Translations under genes and position numbers: made by a program
NCBI RefSeq assembly: GCF_002081715.1
Contig: NZ_MUKP01000007.1
Location: 62,001-126,000 of the forward strand
Source: Nocardia donostiensis
GTDB lineage: Bacteria; Actinomycetota; Actinomycetes; Mycobacteriales; Mycobacteriaceae
Direction: 5' to 3'
Length of the DNA: 64,000 nucleotides
The notes under the pieces: model-generated
What the model saw: the letters and a program-made list of their open reading frames with translations, nothing else
The model's database searches: none
What the model was told of the DNA's origin: nothing
Shown: piece by piece, positions 17,903-30,936 of the stretch
Layout of the letters: the number at the start of each line of letters is the position of its first letter
Numbering within the stretch: position 1 is the first letter of the stretch

Positions 17903-18337
17903 ATGACGTCGATCCAGCTTTCCGATCTGCCCGCCGCCACCGTGGAGGTGCTGGCCCGCCGCGCCCGCCGCGCCGGCCTGCCGTTACCGGCGTATGTGCG
18001 GCATGAGCTGGTGGCGCTCGGGCGTAAGCGTCGTGCGGTCGACCCGGTGGTGGAGTTCCTCGAATCGCAAGGGCGTGATCTGACTGCCGGAGCCGCTTGG
18101 ACGTCGGTCGAACTCGGTGAGCTGCCCTCGGATGTACGTAACGTGCTCGTCCGCCGCGCCCGCGCCCTCGGCGTCGATGTGGCGCAGTACGTCCGCGACG
18201 AGCTGATCGCGTCCGCGCGCCGGACCACCACCCAGGATTCGCTGGACGAGATCGCCGAGGCGATGCGGCGCGACCCCGGGCTGCGGGTGGATATGGATGC
18301 CGTCGCCGCATCGATCAACTATGCGCGCGCCGAATAA
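17903..18337 (+). CDS. Tandem ribbon-helix-helix (FitA/VapB-like) protein
   Basis: The 144-residue protein consists of two similar halves. Residues 3-45 (IQLSDLPAATVEVLARRAR, then PLPAYVRHELVALGR) and residues 66-108 (VELGELPSDVRNVLVRRAR, then DVAQYVRDELIASAR) align well. Each resembles the Arc/FitA type of ribbon-helix-helix DNA-binding domain with its DxP-x(6)-L-x-x-RA motif, as found in VapB-like antitoxins. No PIN-domain or other toxin gene lies next to it: neighbours are pfkA and a hydrolase. A single chain with two domains could act as a pseudo-dimer. Function as a repressor is inferred. Confidence 0.7.
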   Translation: MTSIQLSDLPAATVEVLARRARRAGLPLPAYVRHELVALGRKRRAVDPVVEFLESQGRDLTAGAAWTSVELGELPSDVRNVLVRRARALGVDVAQYVRDELIASARRTTTQDSLDEIAEAMRRDPGLRVDMDAVAASINYARAE

Positions 18338-18405
18338 CGCCAGCTGAGCAACCCATACGACGCAGAAGGGGACGTCGCTGGTGCGCGCTCGGTATGGTGA
18401 GCGGC

Positions 18406-19779
18406 ATGCGTGCTGGTCGGTTCACGGTGTTGGCTCTGTTGACGATCGCCGTCATGGTGGTTGCCGGATGCTCGGGCTCCGGCCCCGGTGACGATCAGGT
18501 GCGCGGCGACTGGCACGGCGCGATCGAAATACCCGAGCAACCGCTGGAACTCGCGGTACACTTCACCGCCGTCGATGCCGCCACCATCGATATCCCGGTG
18601 CAAGGTGTGCGAGGGCTCGAGCTCAAAGATGTGGTGGCCGAAGCCGAACGGGTGGAATTCGCTATTCCCGACATCCCGGGCGACCCGGTGTATCGCGGCA
18701 CCCGCGAAGGCGACCGGATCACCGGCGAATTCACCCAATCCGGGCAGACGTTCCCGCTGACCCTGGAACCGGGCACGCTGGAAATGGCGCGCCCGCAGGA
18801 ACCGAAACCGCCGTTCCCGTACCGATCCGACGAGGTCACCTACCGTAACGGCGATATAACCATCGCGGGCACCCTGACGAAACCCGAAGGTGCGGGCCCG
18901 TTCCCGGCAGTACTCTTGATCACCGGCAGCGGCCCGCAGAATCGCGACGAAGAACTGATGGGTCACAAGATCTTCCTGCTGATCGCCGACACACTGACCC
19001 GGCAGGGCTACGCGGTACTGCGCACCGATGACCGCGGCGTCGGCGGCACCGGCGGCGACCTGGCCCAAGCCACCTACGCCGATCTGGCCTCCGATATCGA
19101 CGCCGGAATCGGTTTCCTGCGGGAACAGCCCGAGATCGACCCCACCCGGATCGGTCTGTTCGGGCACAGCGAGGGCGGATACCTCGCCCCGCTGGTCGCC
19201 TCGAAACCCGACAGCGGTGTCGCGTTCGCGATCCTGATGGCCGGACCGTCCGTGCCCGGCGGTGATGTACTGATCGAACAGAACCGGAAACTGTTCCAGG
19301 TCGGTGGCGCGACCCCGGAACAGACCGATGCCCAGGTCACCTATATCACCGAGATGACCGCGCTGGTGCGCGCGAACGACCTGGCCGGGGCGCGGGACCT
19401 GGCCCGGCGGCACAACGAATCATTGCCACCCGAACAGCGTGCGCCCGCCGACCAGGTGGAGGCGATGTTCGCGCCGTCGATGGTCTCGTTCATCTCCTAC
19501 GACCCGGCTCCGGCGCTGACAGCGACCAAGGTTCCGGTGCTGGCGTTCTTCGGCAGCAAGGACGTGCAGGTCATACCGGCACAGAACGAGCAGCCGATGC
19601 GCGATCTGCTCGCAGGCAATTCCGACGCCACCGTGCACACCTTCGACAACCTCAACCATCTGATGCAGCCCGCGAACACCGGTATGCCCGACGAGTACGC
19701 CGCCATCGAAACCACGATCGCGCCGGAGGTGCTCGACTACGTCACCGGCTGGCTACAGCAGCGGGTTCCGACGAAATAG
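18406..19779 (+). CDS. Alpha/beta-hydrolase lipoprotein
   Basis: The 457-residue protein has a lipobox VVAGCSGSG in its first 30 residues. Residues 30-140 form a beta-rich domain (WHGAIEIPEQPLELAVHF) found ahead of the catalytic domain in this serine-aminopeptidase-like hydrolase family. The catalytic part has the nucleophile elbow GLFGHSEGGYLAP, an oxyanion region ITGSGPQNRDEE, an acid in FFGSKDVQV and the base His in LNHLMQP. A cell-surface esterase or peptidase is likely. ATG 18406 gives a proper signal; the ATG four codons upstream is an alternative. It is transcribed towards gatB. Confidence 0.88.
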   Translation: MRAGRFTVLALLTIAVMVVAGCSGSGPGDDQVRGDWHGAIEIPEQPLELAVHFTAVDAATIDIPVQGVRGLELKDVVAEAERVEFAIPDIPGDPVYRGTREGDRITGEFTQSGQTFPLTLEPGTLEMARPQEPKPPFPYRSDEVTYRNGDITIAGTLTKPEGAGPFPAVLLITGSGPQNRDEELMGHKIFLLIADTLTRQGYAVLRTDDRGVGGTGGDLAQATYADLASDIDAGIGFLREQPEIDPTRIGLFGHSEGGYLAPLVASKPDSGVAFAILMAGPSVPGGDVLIEQNRKLFQVGGATPEQTDAQVTYITEMTALVRANDLAGARDLARRHNESLPPEQRAPADQVEAMFAPSMVSFISYDPAPALTATKVPVLAFFGSKDVQVIPAQNEQPMRDLLAGNSDATVHTFDNLNHLMQPANTGMPDEYAAIETTIAPEVLDYVTGWLQQRVPTK

Positions 19780-19845
19780 TGCGAGCGCGCCGTCATAGCG
19801 ATGGTCCGCGCAGTGCGGGGCAGGCTCTTACATAGACTGTTCGCC

Positions 19846-21351
19846 ATGAGCGCACCAACCGTCGAACTGATGGATTACGCCGATGTCGTGACCCGGTACG
19901 AGCCGGTGCTGGGCATGGAGGTCCACGTCGAGCTGTCCACCGCGACCAAGATGTTCTGCGGTTGCCCGACCACGTTCGGCGCCGAACCGAATACCCAGGT
20001 GTGCCCGGTCTGCCTCGGCCTGCCCGGCTCGCTGCCGGTGGTCAATCAGCAGGCCGTCGAATCCGCCATCCGGATCGGGCTGGCGCTCAACTGTTCCATC
20101 ACCGAGTGGGGACGGTTCGCCCGCAAGAACTACTTCTACCCCGACCAGCCGAAGAACTACCAGATCAGCCAGTACGACGAGCCCATCGCCACCAACGGCT
20201 ACCTCGACGTTCCGCTGGACGACGGCAGCACCTTCCGGGTGGAGATCGAACGCGCCCATATGGAGGAGGACACCGGTAAGTCGGTGCACGTCGGCGGCGC
20301 CACCGGCCGCATCCACGGCGCCAGCCATTCACTGCTGGACTACAACCGCGCCGGGGTGCCGCTCATCGAGATCGTCACCAAACCGATCACCGGGGCCGGT
20401 GACCGCGCGCCGGAGGTGGCGCGCGCCTACGTCACCGCGCTGCGCGATCTGCTCAAAGCGCTGAACGTCTCCGATGTGCGGATGGAGCACGGCTCGCTGC
20501 GCTGCGACGCCAACGTTTCGCTGATGCCGGTCGGGGCGAGCGAATTCGGCACCCGCACCGAAACCAAGAACGTCAACTCGCTCAAGAGTGTCGAGGTGGC
20601 GGTGCGGTTCGAGATGCGCCGTCAAGCTGCGGTGCTGTCCACCGGCGGCGTCGTCGTCCAGGAGACCCGGCACTTCCATGAGGCCGACGGCAGCACCTCG
20701 CCCGGCCGCCGTAAGGAAACCGCCGAGGACTACCGCTACTTCCCCGAACCCGACCTCGAGCCCGTCGCGCCCGACGCCGCATGGGTGGAGCAGCTGCGCG
20801 GCACCATTCCGGAATACCCGTGGCTGCGCCGGGCCCGGATCCAGGACGAGTGGGGTGTCTCCGACGAGGTGATGCGCGATCTGGTCAACGCCGGCGCCCT
20901 CGATCTGATCATCGCTACCGTCGACGCGGGCGCGCCCGCCACGCAAGCCCGCTCCTGGTGGGTCGCCTACCTGACCGAGAAGGCCAACGAACGCGGCGTC
21001 GAGCTGGCCGATCTGCCGATTACACCCGCTCAGGTGGCCGAGGTGATCGGGCTCGTCGAGGCGAAAACGGTCAACAACAAGGTCGCCAAGCAGGTCGTCG
21101 ACCTCGTACTCGCCGGCGAAGGCGACCCAGCGAAAATCGTCGAGGACAAGGGCCTTGGCATGGTCTCCGACGAAGGCGCCCTGCAGGCCGAAGTCGACAA
21201 GGCACTGGCCGCCAATCCGGATATCGCTGACAAGATCCGCGCAGGCAAAGTCCAGGCCGCGGGCAAAATTGTCGGCGACGTCATGAAAGCCACCCGCGGC
21301 CAAGCCGACGCAGCCCGCGTCCGCGAACTCGTCCTCGCCGCCTGCTCCTGA
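19846..21351 (+). CDS. gatB: Amidotransferase subunit B
   Basis: GatB is the 501-residue tRNA-binding kinase-like subunit of GatCAB that activates the glutamyl or aspartyl moiety with ATP. It begins [15 protein letters not shown], has the zinc cysteine pattern FCGC...[30 protein letters not shown] and a YqeY-like tail helix domain from about residue 350 to the end. ATG 19846 is chosen; an upstream in-frame ATG at 19801 is unlikely. It ends at a hairpin shared with the convergent DUF4259 gene. gatC and gatA lie about 15 kb away instead of being adjacent. Confidence 0.97.
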   Translation: MSAPTVELMDYADVVTRYEPVLGMEVHVELSTATKMFCGCPTTFGAEPNTQVCPVCLGLPGSLPVVNQQAVESAIRIGLALNCSITEWGRFARKNYFYPDQPKNYQISQYDEPIATNGYLDVPLDDGSTFRVEIERAHMEEDTGKSVHVGGATGRIHGASHSLLDYNRAGVPLIEIVTKPITGAGDRAPEVARAYVTALRDLLKALNVSDVRMEHGSLRCDANVSLMPVGASEFGTRTETKNVNSLKSVEVAVRFEMRRQAAVLSTGGVVVQETRHFHEADGSTSPGRRKETAEDYRYFPEPDLEPVAPDAAWVEQLRGTIPEYPWLRRARIQDEWGVSDEVMRDLVNAGALDLIIATVDAGAPATQARSWWVAYLTEKANERGVELADLPITPAQVAEVIGLVEAKTVNNKVAKQVVDLVLAGEGDPAKIVEDKGLGMVSDEGALQAEVDKALAANPDIADKIRAGKVQAAGKIVGDVMKATRGQADAARVRELVLAACS

Positions 21352-21360
21352 CGGGAGAGC

Positions 21361-21392
21361 CCGGACGCCAGGGCCGAAGCCGTGGCGTCCGG
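21361..21392. terminator. Bidirectional hairpin terminator after gatB
   Basis: Arms CCGGACGCCA (21361-21370) and TGGCGTCCGG (21383-21392) are perfect inverted complements with a 12-nt loop. It lies between the convergent stops of gatB and the DUF4259 gene. No T run follows. Confidence 0.65.
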
Positions 21393-21412
21393 AGCGAGGT
21401 CGTGCCCACAGG

Positions 21413-21856
21413 TCAGGATCGGCTGACGCCACCGGAGACCGTCGGCCATGCGGCCAGGGCGTCACGGTAGCGGTCCAGCGATCGGATCATCTCCGTACCC
21501 ACGCCGTTGCCGGTGTCCTCCCACAGGTCGAACCACTCGTTATCGGCCGGATCCTGGATCCGGCTCAGGCAGCGCAGCAGTAACAGCCGCAATTCCGGAG
21601 TCGGTGTCAGCTGGATACCGGCCGCCAACCTGTCGATGTCGGTGTCGCCCGGATTCGGTGCACAGAGATGGGTCGACAGGACGGCGATGCCGATAACACC
21701 TTGGGCGTCATAGCAGTCGGCATATTCCGATTCCAGAAGGTAACCGCACATTTCGCGGACACGTGCCTCCGCCGTCGAGGAGTCCACATCGCGCAATCCG
21801 TCCAGCGCGTCGTGCGCTCCGTCACTGTCGAGTAGCCCTTCGCCCCAGGTTCCCAC
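21413..21856 (-). CDS. DUF4259-domain protein
   Basis: The 147-residue protein opens with GTWGEGLLDSDGAHDALDGL, the hallmark of DUF4259 proteins, followed by helices with several cysteines (REMCGYLL, SEYADCYDAQ). GTG 21856 is preferred because GAAGGAAGGAA lies right upstream; the longer frame to 22009 is not supported. No function is known for the family. A second protein further on (30937-31590) is unrelated to it. Confidence 0.75.
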   Translation of the reverse strand: MGTWGEGLLDSDGAHDALDGLRDVDSSTAEARVREMCGYLLESEYADCYDAQGVIGIAVLSTHLCAPNPGDTDIDRLAAGIQLTPTPELRLLLLRCLSRIQDPADNEWFDLWEDTGNGVGTEMIRSLDRYRDALAAWPTVSGGVSRS

Positions 21857-21935
21857 AGCCGTTCCTTCCTTCGGGTGCGGGAGAAGCCAACTCGACGGTA
21901 CGACACTGTCCCTGCGATACCAGCCGGTCAGGCGA

Positions 21936-23042
21936 TCAGTCCGGCCCACCACCCGCGCCGGACGGCGGCGGGATACGGACCACGCGGTCGTCGTACGGCC
22001 CGGGCGCACCGCCCTCGGATTTATTGGCGGTGGACACCCAGATGGTCCCGTCCGAACCCGCGCCTGCGCCGATGAGGCGGCCGTACCTGTCCTGCGCGAT
22101 CAGCGTCGGCGGGGCTGTCACCGCGTGGGTGACGGGGTCTGCGATGGCGAGGGCGAGGGCTTTCGCGCCGGTCAGCGATATCGCCACACCCTCGGGTGTC
22201 GTCGCGCATCCGGCTACGCCGGGACGGTCCGGCCAGGTCCATGCGGTGGTGACGACGCCGTCGGGACCGATGCGCTGCAACCGATCCTGGGCAGGGGCGC
22301 GGTCGGTGATCCAGATCTGATCGCCGCCGAGGCAGATATCGCCCGCACTGCCGATCCCCGATACCGCGACCTCCGGTGGCGGTGTACCGCCCGGAGAGGG
22401 CGAATGCACCCGCAGCAGTTTGCCCGCGAGCGAGGACGCGTTGCTCGCCGCGCCCGGGTCACCCGCATCGCCGGTCAGCACCAGCAGTTCATCGGGGCCG
22501 ACGAACTCGATCGCGCCGCGATTACCGGTGGTGCCCTTAGGGATCCCGGTCAGCACCGGTTTCGGCGGGCCGTCGGGTGCGATACGCACCACCCGGTTGT
22601 CACTGGGGGTGGTGATGTAGGCGTAGAGCAGCCCATCCTCACCGTAGGTCGGCGACAATGCGAGATCGCTGAGCCCACCGTCGCCTGCTGGGTCCACATC
22701 CACCTGGGCGACCTCGAGCGGCGGCTGCTCCGGCGCCACCTGCAGGATGCGGCCGGTACGCCGTTCGGTGACCAGTGCGCTCTGCCCCAGCGACACCATG
22801 CCACCGGTGGTGTCCAGGCAGGTCGCGACCACGGCGGGGTCGGGGTCGATGCACGGGCCGCTCGGCCGGGTGGTCGAGGTGGGCGGCTGCTGCGGACGCC
22901 TCGGGTCGATATTCGCGCCGTGCAGCGTCGGCTCCGGAGTGAACGGGCTGGACGCGGAGTCGTCGAACCGGGCGCACCCGCCCAGCATCAACGAGCCCAG
23001 CACCACCCCCACCGCCAAGCATTTCGCGCCAACCGACTTCAT
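21936..23042 (-). CDS. lppZ: LppZ-like lipoprotein, beta-propeller (PQQ-type sugar dehydrogenase fold)
   Basis: The 368-residue protein starts with a lipoprotein signal (VVLGSLMLGGCARFDD) and a proline/threonine-rich spacer, then a beta-propeller resembling soluble glucose/sorbosone dehydrogenases: LVTERRTGRILQV, GLSDLALSPTYGEDGLLYAY, NRGAIEFVGPDELLVLTGDAG and GSDGTIWVSTAN. In M. tuberculosis LppZ (Rv3006) lies beside the DoxX-like gene, as it does here. Whether it binds PQQ is unknown; the usual catalytic His is not obvious. It is divergent from the DoxX gene. Confidence 0.85.
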   Translation of the reverse strand: MKSVGAKCLAVGVVLGSLMLGGCARFDDSASSPFTPEPTLHGANIDPRRPQQPPTSTTRPSGPCIDPDPAVVATCLDTTGGMVSLGQSALVTERRTGRILQVAPEQPPLEVAQVDVDPAGDGGLSDLALSPTYGEDGLLYAYITTPSDNRVVRIAPDGPPKPVLTGIPKGTTGNRGAIEFVGPDELLVLTGDAGDPGAASNASSLAGKLLRVHSPSPGGTPPPEVAVSGIGSAGDICLGGDQIWITDRAPAQDRLQRIGPDGVVTTAWTWPDRPGVAGCATTPEGVAISLTGAKALALAIADPVTHAVTAPPTLIAQDRYGRLIGAGAGSDGTIWVSTANKSEGGAPGPYDDRVVRIPPPSGAGGGPD

Positions 23043-23181
23043 ACCCCCAAACGTAACGGAAGCACCCGCATCGGTGCCTCTTCCGGGTCCTTCCCAACAC
23101 GTGTATCGCGTATTCGTGAACCTGACACGCTATTCCGCATTGCCGCGCCCAGGCAGGCGCAGGCGTTCTAGGCTGTGTGCT

Positions 23182-24084
23182 ATGAGTGACCAGTCGAAAG
23201 ACGAGGCAGCCGCCGCGGCAGGGTCCGCTGGGCCCTTGTCGGAGGCGTCACCGCCTGTGCACGATCCGGCTTCCGGTGGTGTCCGGCCGACCGAGCAGCT
23301 GCCGCGTACGAACCGTCCCGACCTCGGCAAGGACGTGCCCCGCACCGACGACGAACTCGGCTTGGACCCAGGCGAGGAAGTGCCCGCGGCGGGCGCTACC
23401 GGCGCCGCAGGTGCAGGTGCTGCGGGTGCCGGTGCTGCTCCCACCACAGCGCAGCCACACGGCGAAACCTACTCCTATGCCAGCATCCCGCCCGCGACGA
23501 ACGCGCCGACCGGGAACAACAGGCTGCGCGCCCGCAACGGCGACACCAGGCGCGGCACCCTCGATCTCGGCCTGTTCCTGCTCCGGCTGGTCGTCGGCGG
23601 CACCTTCCTCTACCACGGCCTGCAGAAGCTGGCAGGCTGGTTCGACGGACCCGGCCTGGACGGTATGCGTCAGTCGCTGGAGGAGGGCGGCTGGGACCAC
23701 CCGTCACTCGCCACGGCCATGCTCGTCGCGGGCGAGGTCGGCGGCGGCGCGCTGCTGATACTCGGCCTCGCCACACCGCTGGCCGCGGGCGCGGTGCTCG
23801 CGGTCATCCTCAACGCGTGGTTCCTGAAACAGAGTATGGAGCCGGGTTTCCAGTACTCGATGGGGCAGAACGCGGTAGAGCTCGACACCATCCTCGCCGG
23901 TACCGCGGCCGCCCTCATCCTCACCGGTCCGGGGCGTTGGTCGTTCGACCGCAGCCGCGGCTGGGCCACCCGCCCGTACGGCGGTTCGTTCGTGGTGCTG
24001 CTGCTGGCCATCGCCGCGGCGGTTGCCACCTGGTGGTGGTTGCACGACGGCAACCCGCTCACCGGAATCGGCCCGTTCGACTGA
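23182..24084 (+). CDS. DoxX-family membrane protein
   Basis: The 300-residue protein has a disordered, acidic and alanine-rich N terminus of about 120 residues, then a DoxX domain with four hydrophobic segments: LDLGLFLLRLVVGGTFLYHG, LATAMLVAGEVGGGALLILG, AAGAVLAVILNAW and GSFVVLLLAIAAAVATWWW. The order lppZ-doxX matches M. tuberculosis Rv3006/Rv3005c. The Rv3005c protein is part of a membrane oxidoreductase complex linked to superoxide resistance in the literature as I recall it. ATG 23182 is chosen since upstream sequence encodes a different character of residues. Confidence 0.88.
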   Translation: MSDQSKDEAAAAAGSAGPLSEASPPVHDPASGGVRPTEQLPRTNRPDLGKDVPRTDDELGLDPGEEVPAAGATGAAGAGAAGAGAAPTTAQPHGETYSYASIPPATNAPTGNNRLRARNGDTRRGTLDLGLFLLRLVVGGTFLYHGLQKLAGWFDGPGLDGMRQSLEEGGWDHPSLATAMLVAGEVGGGALLILGLATPLAAGAVLAVILNAWFLKQSMEPGFQYSMGQNAVELDTILAGTAAALILTGPGRWSFDRSRGWATRPYGGSFVVLLLAIAAAVATWWWLHDGNPLTGIGPFD

Positions 24085-24321
24085 TCGCGGGAAGAGCCCG
24101 CAGCGGAGCCACCCACCAGGAAAGACACCGACCGAGCCCGCGACGCCCCTCCGTGCGAGTACAGCGGCACGCAGTCGATCGGAGTCACCACTGGATCCGC
24201 TGCTGACCGGCATGCGGCGAGAGGCCGGTATCCCGCGAGATCAGCGTCTGCCTGCCCGAACGGAAATCGGCCGCTCCTGCATATGTGTGACGGGAGCGGC
24301 CGATCCGGTCCGGTCGCAGGG

Positions 24322-26163
24322 TCAGGGCACGTGCCGGACAGCGCCCTTGTCGGCGGACGTCGCCATCGCGGCATAGGCACGCAGCGCGGTGGTCACCGGA
24401 CGGTCCCGCTGCACCGGCGCCCACGGCTGTTCCCTGGCGTCCATCTTGGCGCGCCGCTCCGCCAGCACGGCGTCGTCGACCAGCACCTCCAGCGTGCGGG
24501 TGGCGACATCGATGCGGATCTGGTCACCGTTCTCGACCAACCCGATCGCACCGCCGCTGGCAGCCTCCGGCGAGATATGGCCGATCGACAGGCCCGAAGT
24601 GCCGCCGGAAAAACGACCGTCGGTGATCAGCGCGCACTGTTTGCCCAGGCCCGCACCCTTGAGGAACGCGGTCGGATGCAGCATCTCTTGCATTCCCGGC
24701 CCACCGGCCGGACCCTCGTAACGGACCACGAGCACATCGCCGGGTTGGATCTTCTTGCCCAGGATCACCGACACGGCCTCTTCCTGGGATTCCACGACCA
24801 CTGCCGGGCCCTGGAACGAGAACAGCTCCTCGTCGATGCCAGCGGTCTTGAGCACGGCGCCGTCGGTGGCGAGGTTGCCGCGCAGCACCACCAGGCCACC
24901 CTCGGCGGTGTAGGCGTGCTCGAGATCGCGGATACAGCCGCCCGCAGCGTCGGTGTCCAGTGACGACCAGCGGTTCTCGGTGGAGAACGCCTCGGTGGTG
25001 CGCACCCCGCCCGGGGCGGCGTGGAACAGTTCGATCGCCGCGTCGGAGGCCTTACCGGAGCGGATGTCCCAGGTGTCGAGCCATTCGTCCAGCGTTGGCG
25101 TATGCACCGTGGTGACGTCGGTTTCCAGCAGCCCGGCGCGGCGCAGTTCGCCGAGGATCGCGGGGATACCGCCTGCTCGGTGCACGTCCTCCATGTGGTA
25201 ATCGGAGTTGGGGGCGACCTTCGACAGGGTCGGCACCCGCCGGCTGATCTCGTCGATGGTCTGCAGATCGAAGTCGATCTCACCTTCCTGGGCGGCGGCC
25301 AGGGTGTGCAGCACGGTGTTGGTGGAGCCGCCCATTGCGACGTCCAGTGTCATCGCGTTGCGGAAAGCCTTGGCATTGGCGACGTTTCGCGGCAGCACCG
25401 TATCGTCGTCGTCGCGGTACCAGCGGGTCGCGATATCGACGACGATACGGCCCGCCCGCTCGAACAGGGCGCGCCGCGCGGCGTGCGTGGCCAGCGTGGA
25501 ACCGTTGCCCGGCAGCGCGAGACCCAGCGCCTCGGTGAGGCAGTTCATCGAGTTCGCCGTGAACATACCGGAGCAGGAGCCGCAGGTAGGGCAGGCGCTG
25601 CGCTCGACCTCGCTCAGTCCGTCATCGGTCACCGCGGTGTTGGCGCTGGCGGAGATCGCGGTGACCAGATCGGTGGGCGCCTGCGCGACACCGCCGACCA
25701 CCACGGCCTTACCGGCCTCCATCGGCCCACCGGAGACGAACACCGCGGGGATATTGAGCCGCATGGCGGCGTTCAGCATGCCCGGGGTGATCTTGTCGCA
25801 GTTGGAGATGCACACCAGCGCGTCGGCGGTGTGCGCGTTGACCATGTATTCGACCGAGTCGGCGATGATCTCGCGGCTGGGCAGCGAGTACAGCATGCCG
25901 CCGTGGCCCATGGCGATGCCGTCGTCCACGGCGATGGTGTGGAATTCGCGCGGCACGCCACCGGCTTCGCGGACCGCGTCGGCCACGATATCGCCGACGT
26001 CTTTGAGGTGGACATGCCCGGGAACGAACTGGGTGTAGGAGTTCGCGATGGCGACGATCGGTTTGCCGAAGTCGTTATCGGTCATTCCGGTGGCCCGCCA
26101 TAGGGCGCGCGCGCCTGCGGCATTGCGTCCGATGGTGGTCGTGCGTGAACGAAGCGGTGGCAT
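24322..26163 (-). CDS. ilvD: Dihydroxy-acid dehydratase
   Basis: IlvD catalyses the third step of branched-chain amino-acid synthesis, dehydrating the dihydroxy acids made by IlvC. The 613-residue enzyme has the iron-sulphur cysteines in [10 protein letters not shown] and [17 protein letters not shown], the motif [15 protein letters not shown] and [16 protein letters not shown] sequence. ATG 26163 follows GAGGA. It is transcribed away from ilvB, separated by the PH-domain gene, so it has its own promoter. In M. tuberculosis ilvD is recalled at a distant locus; here it joins ilvBNC. Confidence 0.96.
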   Translation of the reverse strand: MPPLRSRTTTIGRNAAGARALWRATGMTDNDFGKPIVAIANSYTQFVPGHVHLKDVGDIVADAVREAGGVPREFHTIAVDDGIAMGHGGMLYSLPSREIIADSVEYMVNAHTADALVCISNCDKITPGMLNAAMRLNIPAVFVSGGPMEAGKAVVVGGVAQAPTDLVTAISASANTAVTDDGLSEVERSACPTCGSCSGMFTANSMNCLTEALGLALPGNGSTLATHAARRALFERAGRIVVDIATRWYRDDDDTVLPRNVANAKAFRNAMTLDVAMGGSTNTVLHTLAAAQEGEIDFDLQTIDEISRRVPTLSKVAPNSDYHMEDVHRAGGIPAILGELRRAGLLETDVTTVHTPTLDEWLDTWDIRSGKASDAAIELFHAAPGGVRTTEAFSTENRWSSLDTDAAGGCIRDLEHAYTAEGGLVVLRGNLATDGAVLKTAGIDEELFSFQGPAVVVESQEEAVSVILGKKIQPGDVLVVRYEGPAGGPGMQEMLHPTAFLKGAGLGKQCALITDGRFSGGTSGLSIGHISPEAASGGAIGLVENGDQIRIDVATRTLEVLVDDAVLAERRAKMDAREQPWAPVQRDRPVTTALRAYAAMATSADKGAVRHVP

Positions 26164-26393
26164 GGGTGTCCTCGGTCGGGTCGCGGGGCTGGATATGCGA
26201 CGACGCCGCCGGTGCCGGGCACAAGCGGAGTGCACCGGTCCGGTTCGATCGGCGTTACTTCACGTTACTCCCGTGGGGGGCGGCGCCGACCGGCGGTGCT
26301 GGGCGCGGGTTGTTACGTGCCGGTGTCTTTGTCGCGGTCGTGACCACGCCGATGTCCGTGCCCGGGCCCGTGTTTGCCCGCACCGAGGTCTTA

Positions 26394-27038
26394 TCAGTGT
26401 CCGTCGGAGCCAGTGATCTTGTCGGTGTCCGTGGTCTCGTCCGAGGTCGTGGTCTTGTCGGTGCCCACAGACTTATCCGAGCCCACAGGCGTGTCGGTGT
26501 CGGTGTCTTCGATGGCCACCTGGGTGCTTTCGGTGGTGTTCGCTCCGCCTTCGGCAGGAGCATCGGCGACGTCGGGGCGAGCGAACGGGTCAGGGATGCG
26601 TCCGTCGGAAGCTTCCACCAGTTCGCGCAGCCGGTCGTAGCTCACGGCGGGCAGTTTCACCTCGGTGTCGTCGTCGAGATGGGCGCGCACGAAGCCTCGT
26701 GTGGGGATGCGCAGCCCGCGCACCCGATCCCAGTCGATATGCCGCGAGCCGAACACCGTCCGCAGATCCAGCCCGGCCGAGGAGACCGTGGTCTGCATAC
26801 GCAGCACCCACACCAGAACTCCGAGTGGAAGCACCAGCAGCCACCACAGCCCGGCCGGCCAGCCGACGATCGGGAAGAACACGCACATCAGCAGGAGGAA
26901 CACCCCGAGGAAGGCCAGGCGAGTCACCCGGATGACATGCGTCACATTCTCTTCGGTGCCCGCCCCACCCGTGTCCTTTCCCCCCTCGGGGATATGGGAC
27001 GATTTAGCCGGTGGCACGGACTGATGCGGAGATGACAC
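26394..27038 (-). CDS. PH-domain membrane protein (Cfp6-like)
   Basis: The 214-residue protein has two membrane segments in the first half (LAFLGVFLLLMCVFFPIV and LWWLLVLPLGVLVWVLR) followed by a bacterial PH-like domain (TTVSSAGLDLRTVFGSRHI, VRGLRIPTRGFVRAHL, VKLPAVSYDRLRELV) and a Thr/Asp-rich tail of about 45 residues with repeated TD motifs. The order beside doxX and ilvB matches M. tuberculosis cfp6 (Rv3004). GTG 27038 has GAGGA seven bases upstream. It is divergent from ilvB and its leader. Function is unknown. Confidence 0.8.
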   Translation of the reverse strand: MSSPHQSVPPAKSSHIPEGGKDTGGAGTEENVTHVIRVTRLAFLGVFLLLMCVFFPIVGWPAGLWWLLVLPLGVLVWVLRMQTTVSSAGLDLRTVFGSRHIDWDRVRGLRIPTRGFVRAHLDDDTEVKLPAVSYDRLRELVEASDGRIPDPFARPDVADAPAEGGANTTESTQVAIEDTDTDTPVGSDKSVGTDKTTTSDETTDTDKITGSDGH

Positions 27039-27148
27039 ACCACCATCCTCGCATCTCGGCGGACGGACTAGAGCACCCACTGTCGTCCCACATAATGGGA
27101 AGATGGTGGCAGGCTGTTTGACTGTTCACCGCACGCACACATACCGTC

Positions 27149-27202
27149 ATGCGCGTGAATCGAAACGAGTTGCTCGTAATCGGCCGGCGCGTCCAGCGTT
27201 GA
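27149..27202 (+). CDS. ilv leader peptide (attenuator), 17 residues
   Basis: An ATG at 27149 encodes MRVNRNELLVIGRRVQR and a stop at 27200-27202. The cluster Leu-Leu-Val-Ile plus two further valines is what is expected of a branched-chain amino-acid leader. About 47 bp after the stop is an intrinsic terminator (27250-27284) and then ilvB at 27372. In actinobacteria, corynebacterial ilvBNC is known to be controlled by such a leader. I infer translation-coupled attenuation: scarce charged tRNA stalls the ribosome at LLVI and prevents the terminator from forming. Confidence 0.8.
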   Translation: MRVNRNELLVIGRRVQR

Positions 27203-27249
27203 GCCCGACTGCCTGAGTCGAATACGTCAGCTCGCGCCGCGACGCGCCA

Positions 27250-27284
27250 CCCTCGAACAGCCACGCGCTGTCGAGGGCTTTTTT
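27250..27284 (+). terminator. Attenuator terminator of ilvBNC
   Basis: Arms CCCTCGAACAG (27250-27260, one bulged A) and CTGTCGAGGG (27268-27277) pair around a 7-nt loop. A run of six Ts follows (27279-27284), which is notable in this GC-rich genome. It lies between the leader peptide and ilvB. Confidence 0.85.
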
Positions 27285-27371
27285 GTGTCAGGGACCTCGT
27301 GTCGGCGACGCGAACGCCCCATCCACGGTTCGTCCGGGGTCGAAACGACAAAACAGTAAGGAACCAAGACG

Positions 27372-30873
<3,502 letters not shown>

Positions 30874-30892
30874 TACCAGGCTGTTACGTCCA

Positions 30893-30928
30893 ACGGCCCG
30901 GCACCTGCCTTCGCAGGTGTCGGGCCGT
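30893..30928 (+). terminator. Hairpin terminator after ilvC
   Basis: Arms ACGGCCCGGCACCTGC (30893-30908) and GCAGGTGTCGGGCCGT (30913-30928) pair over 16 bp with one G-T wobble and a 4-nt loop CTTC. There is no long T run. It lies between convergent ilvC and the hypothetical gene. Confidence 0.75.
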
Positions 30929-30936
30929 CTGTCGTG

